This document shows positions 1-10,856 of a stretch of 64,000 bases of DNA, in pieces. How positions within the stretch are numbered: the first letter of the stretch is position 1; each line of letters opens with the position of its first letter. The notes beneath the pieces are model-generated. The model saw only the letters and a list, made by a program, of their open reading frames with translations, searched no databases and had not been told where the DNA came from. The stretch comes from Thereva unica. Taxonomy: Eukaryota > Arthropoda > Insecta > Diptera > Therevidae. The stretch covers positions 75,277,720-75,341,719 of the forward strand of contig OX465283.1 in the NCBI GenBank assembly GCA_949987705.1. Direction: 5' to 3'. The position numbers were made by a program, and so were the translations under genes.

Positions 1-381
1 TTTCGATTTGTACATAGTATCTGCGTAAATAGTATTAATAAATTTTCGTACTCCAAGCTCATTTTTTTATATCGCCGAACTGAAGCGAGGTAATATACAT
101 ATCTAGACTTAAATCGGAAAACATAAAACATTGTGCGCACACAAGAATTTTATCATTCAAGATCGTATCCACCTAAAGTCTTGTCTCTACAGAGTGCACG
201 CACAGTCTTTTAAAAAATATTTTGAGACTTTTCATATGCTTCCTGCAATATTTTAGTGGATACGCAATGAAAACTTTGTCTCCGTACAGTTTGAAATTTT
301 TCGTTTTTTGCTCTATTTTTGTGGATTTTTATGTGCGCGCACTGTCTGCAGACCGCAGTGGAAACGCACCTTTAAAAAGAT
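1..381. repeat. Dispersed repeat R1, copy 1 (cut by window edge)
   Basis: This is nearly identical to 13873-14246, including the start tttcgatttgtacatag and the end gtggaaacgcacctttaa. The motif GTGGATACGCA / TGCGTATCCAC occurs several times in both orientations, which suggests a foldback-type MITE. A diverged relative is at 12436-12690. It has no coding capacity. Superfamily uncertain; the TTAA at the right edge is suggestive only. Confidence 0.7.
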
Positions 382-559
382 ACAAGAATCTGGTTTAAAA
401 CTAGTATAGGCATTTCTAGGTTTTATACTAGTATATCGACTTCTTTACGTTAGCTAGCGTTCAATTCCGAACATAGCCTATCTCATCCTGGTATTCGTTC
501 TACAAGACGCGTAGTTACCAAGAAATACTTGTAGCCATTGATCAATAGATTCTACAATT

Positions 560-1341
560 AACAGTTTCGATCGGGCCTTGCTTGACAAAAGTCCAAAGTT
601 TCAAAGCATACCAAATCTCCATTTGAAGCTTTCAAGCTTCCAAATAATAAATTTGAATATATTCATTCGGACGTAGTGAAACTATCTCATGGATACTCTT
701 ATAGTTTAACCATAGTCAACAAATTCACGAGAGGGCCTAAAGCATTCCCAATTCGAGACATCTCCGCTTTAACAGCGGCAAAAAGATTCGTCACTGAATT
801 CGTTCCACGATACGGTGTACCTCTTGAGATCATAAACGATCTAAGCCTGGAGTGGAATCGAAACTGTCAGTGAAGTGGCAAAATCTCATGGAATCCGGAC
901 AACCAGGCAGGCAAAAAGGATAATTGAACGATTCCACATGCATCTGAAAGCAGTCTTAATGGAAACTGACAGGAATACTCATTGTGAGTGAAGATTTGTC
1001 CTTTGTTAGGTATCTGCACTTCAATCTAAACTGATTTATACTTGTATACTTCTCAGTTCGATTTCCATCAAGTTATGAAAATCCAATTGAAGAATCAGAA
1101 TTCCTCTGTCGTCTTCATTGTCATATGCCGAAAAGACAATACATCTTCGACAACCCGTTTAAAACAAATGTCTACGTACAGCAGCCCTGGAGGACGTTGA
1201 TTACCCATATCATATGGAGAGCCCATATCAAGTAATCAAATTGAACGCACAACCATGTCGATATCTATCGACAGGCTAAGGCCATCCTTCGATTATGATC
1301 GTGACAATGAAGCCAAGCTGTCTAAAGCGACACTAGGCTGA
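560..1341 (+). pseudogene. LTR retrotransposon (Gypsy-like) integrase remnant
   Basis: The translation around 640-870 (FEYIHSDVV, YSLTIVNKFTRGPKAFPIRD, RYGVPLEIINDLSLEW) follows the DDE integrase core of Gypsy-type pol, with the first Asp in HSDVV and a second in IINDLS. A second frame gives IIERFHMHLKAVL (about 920-960), and a third gives PYQVIK and SIDRLRPSFD (about 1210-1300), as in the integrase C-terminal tail. Several frame changes and a stop at 871 show that it is dead. No LTRs were found. It could also be a BEL or errantivirus-like relative; only the integrase assignment is firm. Confidence 0.72.
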
Positions 1342-1345
1342 AGAG

Positions 1346-2305
1346 AGTACTTAATTAGCATGTTTTACAGAAAGTCACACAACAAACTCCCACACGATCT
1401 TGACGATCAAACTTTGAACACCTCCTAGATCACTAAATCATACTTCATATACAACTCCGCCGACCATTCTTCCTTAGAACCTGTCGGAATATCAAAAACG
1501 AATTGTCAGATTCGACTCGGATCGATATCTCATTGATACGGTGCTTCGAGATTAAAAAGCCTTGGATCCACCAGGGCAAATGTACAAAGGTAGCTACTCT
1601 TACATGAAATCGACATGTTATTTAGTGAATGTACATTCAAATCAGAAAGTGATCTCCTAACTATGTATGAATTTATGCACCCGCAGATAGCACGCATAGC
1701 AAATAAATACGATTGCAAACACGGGTATGTAAAAATGCGCCCGCTAGAGATATGCACGCTTCTGTTACAGATTTGATTGTATTTGTAATCGACCATTCTA
1801 AACGCCGTGTCGTTTTATCAAGCGGTCCCATAACTAAGTACATACTAAACAAGACCGACGCTGCTTGACCTACGCCACCGAACGAGAGCCAGGCTACTGA
1901 GTATGCAAATGGACCCTCTACGGTCGCCTGTTTTATTCGTCTTATACATTTTTATTAAGTCCCAATTTTGCTCCCTTTAATCTAACGAAGTGTGGGCGTA
2001 CCGTGCTCGTGCTTCGTGTCGACTATTCTGTTCCTCTTCTATTGGAACGTGCCAGTAGTGGGCTGCATTTGGAAAAGTATAATTTTTACAGGCGTTTTGA
2101 CGCTTTTCGTGCCAGATTCAGGCTAAGAACGGATTAGTCTTATTTTTATTCGAGTTTTCCTACAGTATTCACCTTGCTACTTGCAAATTTATTTCTCGAC
2201 TGATCGACGCCGAAAATGAGAAATCGTTTCTCTAAAAAGATCTTCTCGTCTTTTGTGATGATATGTAGATGGCTGGGAACAACAAGATTTGTATTTACCT
2301 TAACG
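1346..2305. other. Unassigned spacer
   Basis: I found no gene or repeat here. Short frames (for example 1530-1796 minus) have no recognisable motif or splice context. Confidence 0.5.
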
Positions 2306-4208
2306 TGCCTACGGGAGCCGGCCATCGGGCGAGAGTTTCAAATGGCATTATCCAACAAATTCACGGCGCTTGCAATACCGGACCTTAACGATGTAGAAGA
2401 AAGGCAATTGTCGGAGTCTATTGTAGGGTGTGCAATGGAGTTGTGTTTACCTATCCATAAACGGACGCAGCCATAAATCTCGGTCAGCTGTCTGGACCTC
2501 GTCGATTGCCGGAAACGAATAAAACACGTCGATTGTGAGCAATACCGACAATTGAACAAAGAAGTTCGACACAAAATGAAATCGGGAAGCGTACTGGCAT
2601 AACGTTGAGACCGATATGAAGGAAGCGGCGTCGAGGCAGGGGTACCGGACGCTGTACCAGATAATCCGGCGGTTAGGCTTGAAAACAACATCAACAAAAG
2701 ACAACATTAAAAAATCGGATGGAGCTTTCGTGACCTCTCCCCATGGGCGCCTGCAGCGATGGAAAGAATTCTTCCACCAGCACGATCCACCAGAGGGTCC
2801 AGCACCCGAACTGCCGATTATCAAACAGCCGACGAATCCGTTTTACGATACCGAACCGACAATTATCGAGGCGGAGACAGCAAATGAAAAATGGAAAAGC
2901 GCCGGGAATAGACCAAGTAATCGCTGAGATAATCAAAGCCGGAGGTGATGTCTTATCACAAGGACTCAATGTTCTCATTACACACCTATGGCATTCGGAT
3001 CGTGTCCCGGCGCCATGGAAGAAAGTGATCGTTGCCCAGTTTTGGAAAAAAAAGGCGACGGTCGGGAATGCAAGATTATTGCCGTATTAGCCTTCTTTCG
3101 ATCGTCGGTAAAGTATTTACGAGAACCATGCAATCGAGGCTACAGAAACATCGAGGGCAAACGAGATGGAAAGAACAAGCGGGATTTAGACCACATCAAG
3201 GATCAAATATTCGCTCTCGGTTTATCCATGGAGTTCCCGATTTAAACGGGTTCTCGATATGGAGACGTCGCTTCGCCACTGCGCGATTATGCGTGAAGCA
3301 TTCGATAGACGACGCGGAGTTCGATACAACGGCAACAACTTCGTAACCGACTTGATGTTAGACGACGATAGCTCTGTCTTCAGCGACACCGATTCCGAAA
3401 CAACGAACATCTTATACGACATCTCCGCATCGCCTGCTCATAAGGGTTAAAAATCAATGGGGAAAAGACCAAAGTGCTCACAACGGACGGATCGATGGCC
3501 AGGGTTCACTTCGATGGAATCCAAATCGAACAACTTCCGATGTTCAAATATTGAGGATCATTTGTTGAGGAAACGAAAGTAGCATCGACGGTCGACGTTT
3601 ACAGCCGCATCGGCCAGGCAACAGCAAAGTTCGCCTCACTCAAGTGGTGCATATGGAAACGAACAAATATTACCATCACAACGAAAGTACGCCTATACCG
3701 AACGTTGATTATTCCGATACTTCTTTGTGGATGGGAAACGAGGACACTGCTCAAGCTGGTCATCAACAAGCTCGAGGTCTTCCAAATGCGATGCTTGAAG
3801 TAGATTCTCGGTGCCTCACTTCACGATCGTCTTCGAAACGGGACAGTTAGACAAAGATGCGATCAACAGACACTGACCGAAGAAGATATACAAAAATGTC
3901 GGTTACGGTGGTTTAGACATGTTTGCTGAATGGATGATAACCGCTTGCCACGTAAACTTCTCTGGCGAGACCATGCGGCGGATTGGAGAATTCAGCGATC
4001 GGCGATCGAAGAAAACCTGGGTAAGAATATCGAGGGCGACTTAAAGAATCAACGATTATCAGTTATCAAAGCTTGAAACGTCGCCAAAAATCGTAAAGAA
4101 TGGAAACGAATTGTGAATGGGTTCGACACCCAGCGGCACCAAAAGCATTGTATCCGTTGCGAGGACACCCCGCTCGGACCGCTAGTTAACGGATCAAAGA
4201 AGAAGAAG
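2306..4208 (+). pseudogene. Decayed RTE-B LINE, reverse transcriptase half
   Basis: It aligns throughout to 45246-47398 of the intact element, from tgcctacggga at the start to the 3' end ggatcaaagaagaagaag. It is 5'-truncated (endonuclease missing) and broken by many indels and stops. RT pieces such as KMKNGKAPGIDQVIAEIIK and LMLDDDSSVFSDTDSE (the FADD box mutated) are still visible in different frames. The level of decay marks an old insertion compared with the copies at 20 and 44 kb. Confidence 0.9.
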
Positions 4209-5339
4209 TATAAAGCACTAGTCATATGAGGCATCCTGCAAAGCATATTAAGAATTTTAATCGTGAAAAATCGGTAAGCTTCTTATGAAAGTTTATTATA
4301 TTAGGTAACAGTTAAGCAAATCGCTGTGATACTATACCAAACTAGGAACTCTACTGCTATCACTTAATAATATTTACTGTAAAATTACACGAATCTAGTT
4401 ATTCCTGCTCAAAAAGGATATCTCCTCCAAAAATTCAATGAGAAAATCTTTGTTTTATTCCAGTTGCTAAAATCTATCTTGGTCTAATAAGAAATTTTTT
4501 TGTATGTATGTACATTGTAAAAATTGTAAATTTTAGAATCTCTTCTATGAAACGTCTTCAATACAATTTTACTAATATTAATAAATCGTTCGTTATTGCT
4601 TATTTTATAAACAAAAAGGATTCCATCACAATAATCCGCATTTCTCTCGCACATTAACAAATTTTAAATTTATAAAAAAATTTTAACAAAAAAACTTTTC
4701 AAATTTAAACAAATTATAACCTTATAATTTATATTATGCTATAAACAATTTAATCCCGCGAAATTTTCGAATGTCCTGTTCGATATTAATTTTCCGATTT
4801 AAAAAAGAATAAAGTCATGCGAATTGAGTTATCAGTGGTGCTATGTTTGCTGAATTATGACGCGTTTAAGCAAACAAAATCGTTTTTATTATGTGATTTC
4901 CAAAATTCTCATAATTTTTCAATCTCATTAATAACATAAAAACTCCCAATAAAATGCTAATTAATTGCTTTTAAGCTTGTGCATAGCCGGGGCTTTCTCT
5001 TTAAAATTTATATATTTTTATTTTATTGTTATTGGTATAAAGCCTGCGAGAAACGTTTTTATGTTATTAACATGAGAATCCTTAGCAAAGGCATGATAAT
5101 TCCTTCAATGGACATTTTTTTGAATTAATATGTTTTTATCTTTTATATTGCCCATTTTCTAATAAATTAATGTTAGCCAAATTAATTTTTCTTGTGCTTT
5201 TAAACTGCTGTAAATAAAATCGAAAAATTAGATTTTGTGATTCGTGACGATGACAATTTTCTGTTTTGCTCAATGTGAAGAATTCGATCCCAAAATAATA
5301 GAGAAGGTTTTAGTTGTTATTAACTGTTACGGATTGATA
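4209..5339. other. AT-rich spacer
   Basis: No gene, structured repeat or recognisable transposon end was seen in this AT-rich stretch. Confidence 0.5.
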
Positions 5340-5460
5340 GGGGATCGTCCATTAATTCCGTGAAGCGTTTAGGGGAGAGGGGGTCGAGCCGGATCGCACG
5401 CAATATCACGTGGGAAAGGGGGTCTCGGAAAATCTCACGTAATTGTTTGCCTCAAGAATC
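5340..5460. repeat. Possible MITE end fragment
   Basis: The stretch gggatcgtccattaattccg, followed by G-rich and cacgt-containing sequence, resembles the GGGRNCGT...TTACGT ends seen at 54786-55266. No partner inverted end was found nearby, so it is probably a one-ended relic. Confidence 0.35.
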
Positions 5461-6325
5461 AGTGTAAAATTGCTAGAAAACTGAGTTAAATTAAGTAAAA
5501 CATATTTTTCCGCTCAAGACCCCCATTAACTAACAGGCCGCCGGCAGGTCAGGTCGTCAGGCACGGCCCGATGAAGGCCACACAACTCAATCTTAGTGAG
5601 GGATGAGGACTTCAGGTCTCCGCCTGACATGCCGGGCATCCAGTTGACTTTATGATTCCCTACAGACATAGGCGAAGGCCATAGTTTAGCGTGAACGCGG
5701 CTGGGGATGGTTTTCGCACCTTGCTTTCAGGTGTCAATTAGTAAGGCGTTAATTCGTGCCGTGAATCACAAATCACAAACAGACGATAAATGCCCCATCC
5801 AATTGGCGGCCGGTGATTGTGCAGTGATACTTGTCTTCAAGGCGAAAACTTTCAGGGCACTGCCTGCCTATGAGCTTGAGGGCGCTGTTGCTGCATTTTT
5901 AAATCCTGGGTCAAGAATTCTTAAAAGAGAAAAATGAAAGAAAAGAATACATAGAACAAAACTCCTTGTGGCGATAACTGTTTAATTGCTCTTTATACAA
6001 CGCCTTCACCGGCCTCAGTTCAATTAAGTTCAGTTCAATCCGCGTGTCTTCACCGGCTGGTATGTTCAGTTCATCTTTGAAATTGTTGTTGCTTTTTCGC
6101 CAGAACTTAATATGCAAAAGCTTACTGGAATGATATTATTCCATTCATTATTCCAATTGATTACTCTCTTTTGAGTGAGTTTTTACGTTCAATCTCAATT
6201 TCATGTTCTGTTGGGTGAACTCAGGATTTTACTTTTCCTGAATTAAATATGTAAAAATGTATGGGAACTCAGGCAAAAATTGAAGTTCAGTACACTAATT
6301 TGATCAAACTTGCGCAGTTCGGCCA
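5461..6325. other. Unassigned spacer with a short frame
   Basis: A 76-codon plus frame (5707-5937) has no motif I recognise. GC content is locally higher (5530-5900) than the flanks, which suggests transposon or unknown unique DNA, but nothing can be named. Confidence 0.35.
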
Positions 6326-6430
6326 GTGAAGCCGGGGTATTACTGTCTAACAAATTAATATCGCCGGTTTCACACGGGCCAGCCAACAAGGGGAAAAGTT
6401 GTTCCAACAAACTGTAAGTTAAAATGCTTT
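6326..6430. repeat. Dispersed repeat R2, copy 1
   Basis: gtgaagccggggtattactg and the following 90 bp recur at 13030-13190, including cacacgggcc/cacatgggcc and the motif ccaacaaact. In both places repeat R3 lies about 450 bp downstream, so R2 and R3 may be two parts of one element with a variable centre. Confidence 0.6.
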
Positions 6431-6754
6431 AGCTTGTTGTTGCTGCTTTTAATATTGATACGCCCTTCTGCCGCTTCTTCTCTTTTCTTTCCCAAAAAAC
6501 AACAACAACCACACAGCTGTCAAAAAGTTGATTTAAAAATTCCGTGAAAGAATTTATAGGTTCAAAAATCGGAGTGGCCTTCGTCCTCGCCTACTCTCTT
6601 CTCCGCAAACGACGTTTTCAGCAGAATTTTGCTGTTTGGATGTTGACCCATGCGAAATTTCCTATGTAATATTTTTTTATGTTATAAGCATTATTATGGT
6701 GCAATCTTAAATTTTTCGCAAACTATAAAAATTATTACTCCCATTCAACGAGGA

Positions 6755-6860
6755 TTTGTGTCTTTTCCATTGCCCTTCACTGCGTTCAAAACTGAACAGC
6801 TTATGGGGCGCAATATGGCATAGTGCACCGGGCGCAAAAAATCCAAGCGCCGGCCCTGCT
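6755..6860. repeat. Dispersed repeat R3, copy 1
   Basis: It is nearly identical to 13488-13594. The right edge reads gcgccggccctg, that is CAGGGCCGGCGC on the minus strand, a form common at hAT ends. The shared translation (HYAILRPISC) is an artefact of repeat identity and not a conserved gene. Confidence 0.6.
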
Positions 6861-6862
6861 TA

Positions 6863-7433
6863 TCAGAGGTATGTATTACAATACAATTGTAGATATGAGA
6901 CATTGACCAATAACCCCACCGCCCAACTACCCTTCTGAAGGTCTTCATACTAAGAAGATGGATAATATAATGAAATTCATTGGTGAAAATTAATTCATTA
7001 CAAGCAACAACTCTGAAGATGTTGAGTTTTACCCAAAAAGTGGAGCATCTCTAAATCATCACCGTAAAAATTTATTTTTTAAAAAGATATATAAAACTGT
7101 TGAAGACAGCAAGAATCTGCCAAATTTTTAATCAAGAGTTTTTTCCACGTGCCAATTGCACCACGATTGCGCCATGCAATCTGCTAGTTTTATGCCATCA
7201 TGTTTGGCATAAGTCACACGCCAATTTTTTCTGGTATTCCACTTTACACTCAATTTTCCATTTTTTTATGTATACACCTTATGCAAATTCTAAAAGTGGT
7301 GTCTCATTTGGAGTATGGTGAGGATGGTGTTTATGGTGTATATGAAGGTTAGGTTACAAGGTCAAGAGGATTAGCCCATTGTGATGTCATAGTGATCCGA
7401 CTTGAAACCTGATGGTAAGGAGTGGTTTCTTCG
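6863..7433. other. Unassigned spacer
   Basis: No feature was recognised; short frames have no motif. Confidence 0.4.
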
Positions 7434-7645
7434 CTACCTCGAGGACGTAAAGAATCTTCTTAGTTGTGGGATCCCAATCTTCGAAATTTCTACAGGCGTA
7501 CTTAGAAAGGGCTCACCAAATGCTGCCAGTCTCCTTTTGCTTAGGACTGGGTGACAGAGGAGATGTTGTACACTTGCCTCCTCATCTTGGCTTTTACAGC
7601 TTCTACAAATATCATGGGTCTCAAGATCTAAGTGGATCGAAAGCG
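7434..7645 (-). pseudogene. LINE (R1/Jockey group) ORF2 C-terminal remnant
   Basis: The minus strand reads ICRSCKSQDEEASVQHLL, then CHPVLSKRRLAAFG and a TAG stop at 7434-7436. The CxxC...H(L)xC spacing followed by R-R-L-x-x-x-G is the zinc-knuckle-like end found after the RNase H region in R1/Loa/Jockey-type LINEs. Upstream (7646-7960) the frame is broken. It is a decayed 3' fragment. Confidence 0.65.
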
Positions 7646-8162
7646 TCTCTATCAGACATTGTGTGCTTTTGTTTTATTAGTTCCCACGAGTAGTGTTAGA
7701 ACCAGGTCCGCCCGTATAGAGATCCATAGTACCCAGTAATGCCGGCTAACACCGGACGACTGAACAATTTTCTTAACCTGGATCAATAGTCAAGCTGATC
7801 CTCGGCACGATTCGCATTGGAACTTCATCCGACAAAGAGATGAAGAGATTGGGGGTTTGCAGCAAGGATTGAAATCAAGGAGAGGGACGCAAGGTTGGAA
7901 GGACGACTGTCTGCTACGTTCGAGAATGCATTGCAGAATGTAGATCTCTACTCTACTTAACGAATGCGTAGACAAAAAAAGCTTTTACTTCCGTTAAATT
8001 TCAATATTCGTGGTTTCTTGTGGTTCTGTTGCATATTTACTTTGTTTTCGACAGTTTGAAAAATCCGTTAATTTTTGTTATTTCAAAAACAAAATGTGCA
8101 AATGTTTGAAACTAAGAAAATTGTCTTTTTTATTACACATCAATTTAATATAACTATCTAAA

Positions 8163-8737
8163 GGGGTCCCTAGACTATCAATAATATTGTGCAATATTTT
8201 GATTTGCTCAATAATATTGACGGTCTGTGGGTGATATTGAGGGATTGCACAATATATTGAGCGGATCAAAATGGATTTGATATTTTTTGTACAAAATATG
8301 TAAATAAATACAGTGCTGCAGTCTGTAGTTAATATTGCGCACTATTTTTCATTTTTAACTAAATTTCGTGCCGTAAACATCGTTGTTCGATAGATAAAAA
8401 ATCGAACTCGTGTTGTACGGTGAGAAAAAGACATCTAAATTAAAATAAGAGAAATTAAAATTATGTACATTCATAATGATTCATGAATTAAAATTATGAG
8501 CTTAATAATAATTCTAACTTTAAAATTATTATTATTATGAAGGAAATTGCAAAGCGGCGCTCCATATGTTATTAATGAACGTATCAACTGTAATTTTGTA
8601 ATCTGCATGTTTACTATTCGAAGGCTGACGTGAACTGATTTATTGCACAATAATGTTGATAATCTGGGGCAAAGAAGGAAACCGTCAATATTTTCCTCAA
8701 TATTATTTCACAATATTATTGATAGTCTAGGGGCCAC
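8163..8737. mobile_element. MITE with (G)GGGTCCCTAGAC-type inverted ends
   Basis: The left end GGGGTCCCTAGACTATCAAT and the right end match as inverted repeats over at least 30 bp (tattattgatagtctagggg on the plus strand at the right end). The inside is AT-rich with repeated caatatt/aatattg motifs and encodes nothing. The target-site duplication could not be settled. Superfamily unknown. Confidence 0.72.
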
Positions 8738-8863
8738 TTTAAAGGCTTTGAAGCTCATTAAATTGTTTCCTTGGTGACCGTGTTAAAAAAATTTCATTTG
8801 ACAGTTGTAAAAAGTTTCGAGCTTTCGACGAAGCTTTGCTATTCTGTACAGGGCCACTTTATA

Positions 8864-9374
8864 GCAGGAACACAATGTTCGCCATAAGCCGTGGGCTATG
8901 AAAGCTCTATCGCTCTCAAATTATGCCATCGCTGTCAATCGTAAAACCAAAATTATAATAGAGCAAAGCGATACCGTAGGCGTTGAAAAAATTTTCTTCC
9001 TGTCAAATGAGTTTCAAATTTAAATTGAAACTAATTTAAACTAATATAAGAAAAAAAGAATGCAACACGTTCTTATTATTATTATTTTTAAAATCAAGCA
9101 CCCTCAGACACAACAAAATTTGTCAAAAAGGCACTTTTTTGTCAAAATAATAACGTTTTATTTCTTGACAGCGGTGTTTTTTTGTATGTATGATTTGGTA
9201 GAACTGTAAGCGTCAACCAAAAAATAGAAATAGGTTCTAATTTGTATGGTCGTAGTTATGGTCACTTCGCCGATAGTTTTATTTTGTTCGTTCCTAGGTA
9301 GATACATGGTATCTATAATTTGTCAACGAAAAGCTTTTATAGCCCACGGCTTATGGTGAGCATTGTGTTCCAGG
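8864..9374. mobile_element. MITE family M1, copy 1 (511 bp)
   Basis: It begins GCAGGAACACAATGTTCGCC and ends with the inverted form (catggtg-like, then gagcattgtgttccagg). Terminal inverted repeats are about 45 bp and include AAGCCGTGGGCTATGAAAGC. TA flanks both sides, consistent with a TA-targeting family such as Tc1/mariner. It is nearly identical to copy 2, 222 bp downstream in the same orientation. Confidence 0.82.
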
Positions 9375-9596
9375 TATTATTCTTCCACTTTGTGCTCGGG
9401 ATGTAAGCTCTTTATGATGTGTGGATAAAGAGCTTTGTCAAACAGGCAACGCAAAGTGGGAGTTTTTTTAAAACTCTTAGTATGGATCACTATTGAGCTC
9501 GGATCACTTGATTTGAAATTCTTTTGCATAGTAACAATATTATATGGATGGAAGCGCCCTATATAATCAGTAGATATCGATAGTACCGATGTGATA

Positions 9597-10096
9597 GCAG
9601 GAACACAATGCTCGTTATAAGCCGTGGGCTATGAAAGCTCTATCGCTCTCAAATTATGCCATCGCTGTCAATCGTAAAACTAAAATTATAATAGAGCAAA
9701 GCGATACCGTAGGCGTTGAAAAAAAATTTCCTGTCAAATGTGTTTCAAATTTAAATTGAAACTAATTTAAACTAATATGAGAAAAAAAAGAATGCATTTT
9801 TTTTTATTTTTAAAATCAAGCACCCTCAGACACAACAAAATTTGTCAAAAAGGCACTTTTTTGTCAAAATAGTAACGTTTTATTTGTTGACAGCGGTGTT
9901 TTTTTGTATGTATGATTTGGTAGAACTGTAAGCGTCAACCAAAAAATAGAAATAGGTTCTAATATTTATGGTCGTAGTTTTGGTCACCTCGCCGATAGTT
10001 TCATTTTGTTCGTTCCTAGGTAGATCCATGGTATCTATTATTTGACAACGAAAAGCTTTCATAGCCTACGGCTTATGGTGAGCATTGTGTTCCTGC
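9597..10096. mobile_element. MITE family M1, copy 2 (500 bp)
   Basis: The ends GCAGGAACACAATGCTCGTT and gagcattgtgttcctgc are inverted repeats with TA at 9595-9596 and 10097-10098. Differences from copy 1 are mostly single bases and small indels. The 60-codon minus frame at its right end is not a gene. Confidence 0.83.
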
Positions 10097-10693
10097 TATG
10101 ATTTAATTTTCAATTATTTTCACATCCTATTTCTTCTGTCTATATTAAATAGACCTTAAAATTTGGTTAGTAAAATATACAATTAGATTTTATCTCAAAT
10201 TTTGAACGAACGTAATCCGCACTAACTTCCCCCATTGAACAAAACTGAATCCACCAATGCATCAGATGAAATCCTTTATATTTATAAAACTACCAACAAT
10301 TTGTCGTTTTCTTACTCCTATTTAAATATTCTCAACAATTTTCGTTAATTATCTAAACTCTTATTTCTCTTACATTTTTAAGCCGTTAGTGTCTTAACTA
10401 CAGATTTAGGAGGAAAAAATGTCCTTCGATGTGAAAATGGGAAATGCTCCCCGAGAAGTTTCCTTTGTATCCAAATCGCACTTACCTTCCCCAGCATAAA
10501 ATTCTTTTTGTTTTTGCATCCTCTGCTACAAAAAGGAAGAGAGAAGATCCCGCACCTTGAAAGCTAACGACAACTTTCCTGCAGGTAATGACTTCGGTAC
10601 GTGTCAATCAGCAAAAATTTGAAGTCATTAGATGTTATCTAATTTCAGGTGTTCTGTTGTTTTTGTTCTTTGTTGCTGCTGTTGAGGCTGCCT
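10097..10693. other. Downstream flank of the NLR-like gene
   Basis: This is the region just 3' of the stop codon on the minus strand, so it should hold the 3' UTR and polyadenylation site. I saw no decisive AATAAA in the correct orientation. Confidence 0.4.
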
Positions 10694-10856
10694 CTAATCC
10701 CTGTGCTTACGATTTAGACTCTTGGTTCCAGACTTTTCTGCGTGAATTAAAATCCCGCTTGATGTCCCGAAGGTCGATACCTTAATATCGAATTTTCCAT
10801 CTAAGCTGATTGCTTGCGCCATTAATTTGGCATGTTCGATGGTTGATTCACTTAGT
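10694..10856 (-). CDS. NLR-like gene, terminal exon H
   Basis: A 123-bp intron separates it from exon G; the acceptor is CTTTCAG and the first base A completes a Lys codon. It encodes LSESTIEHAKLMAQAISLD and a basic tail ending SLNRKHRD, with TAG at 10694-10696. The last part has no recognised motif. The 65-codon plus-strand frame at 10588-10785 is its antisense shadow. Confidence 0.83.

Noticed and set aside
10588..10785. 65-codon plus frame with a hydrophobic, signal-like stretch
   Set aside because: It lies opposite terminal exon H; the hydrophobic look comes from antisense of coding DNA.
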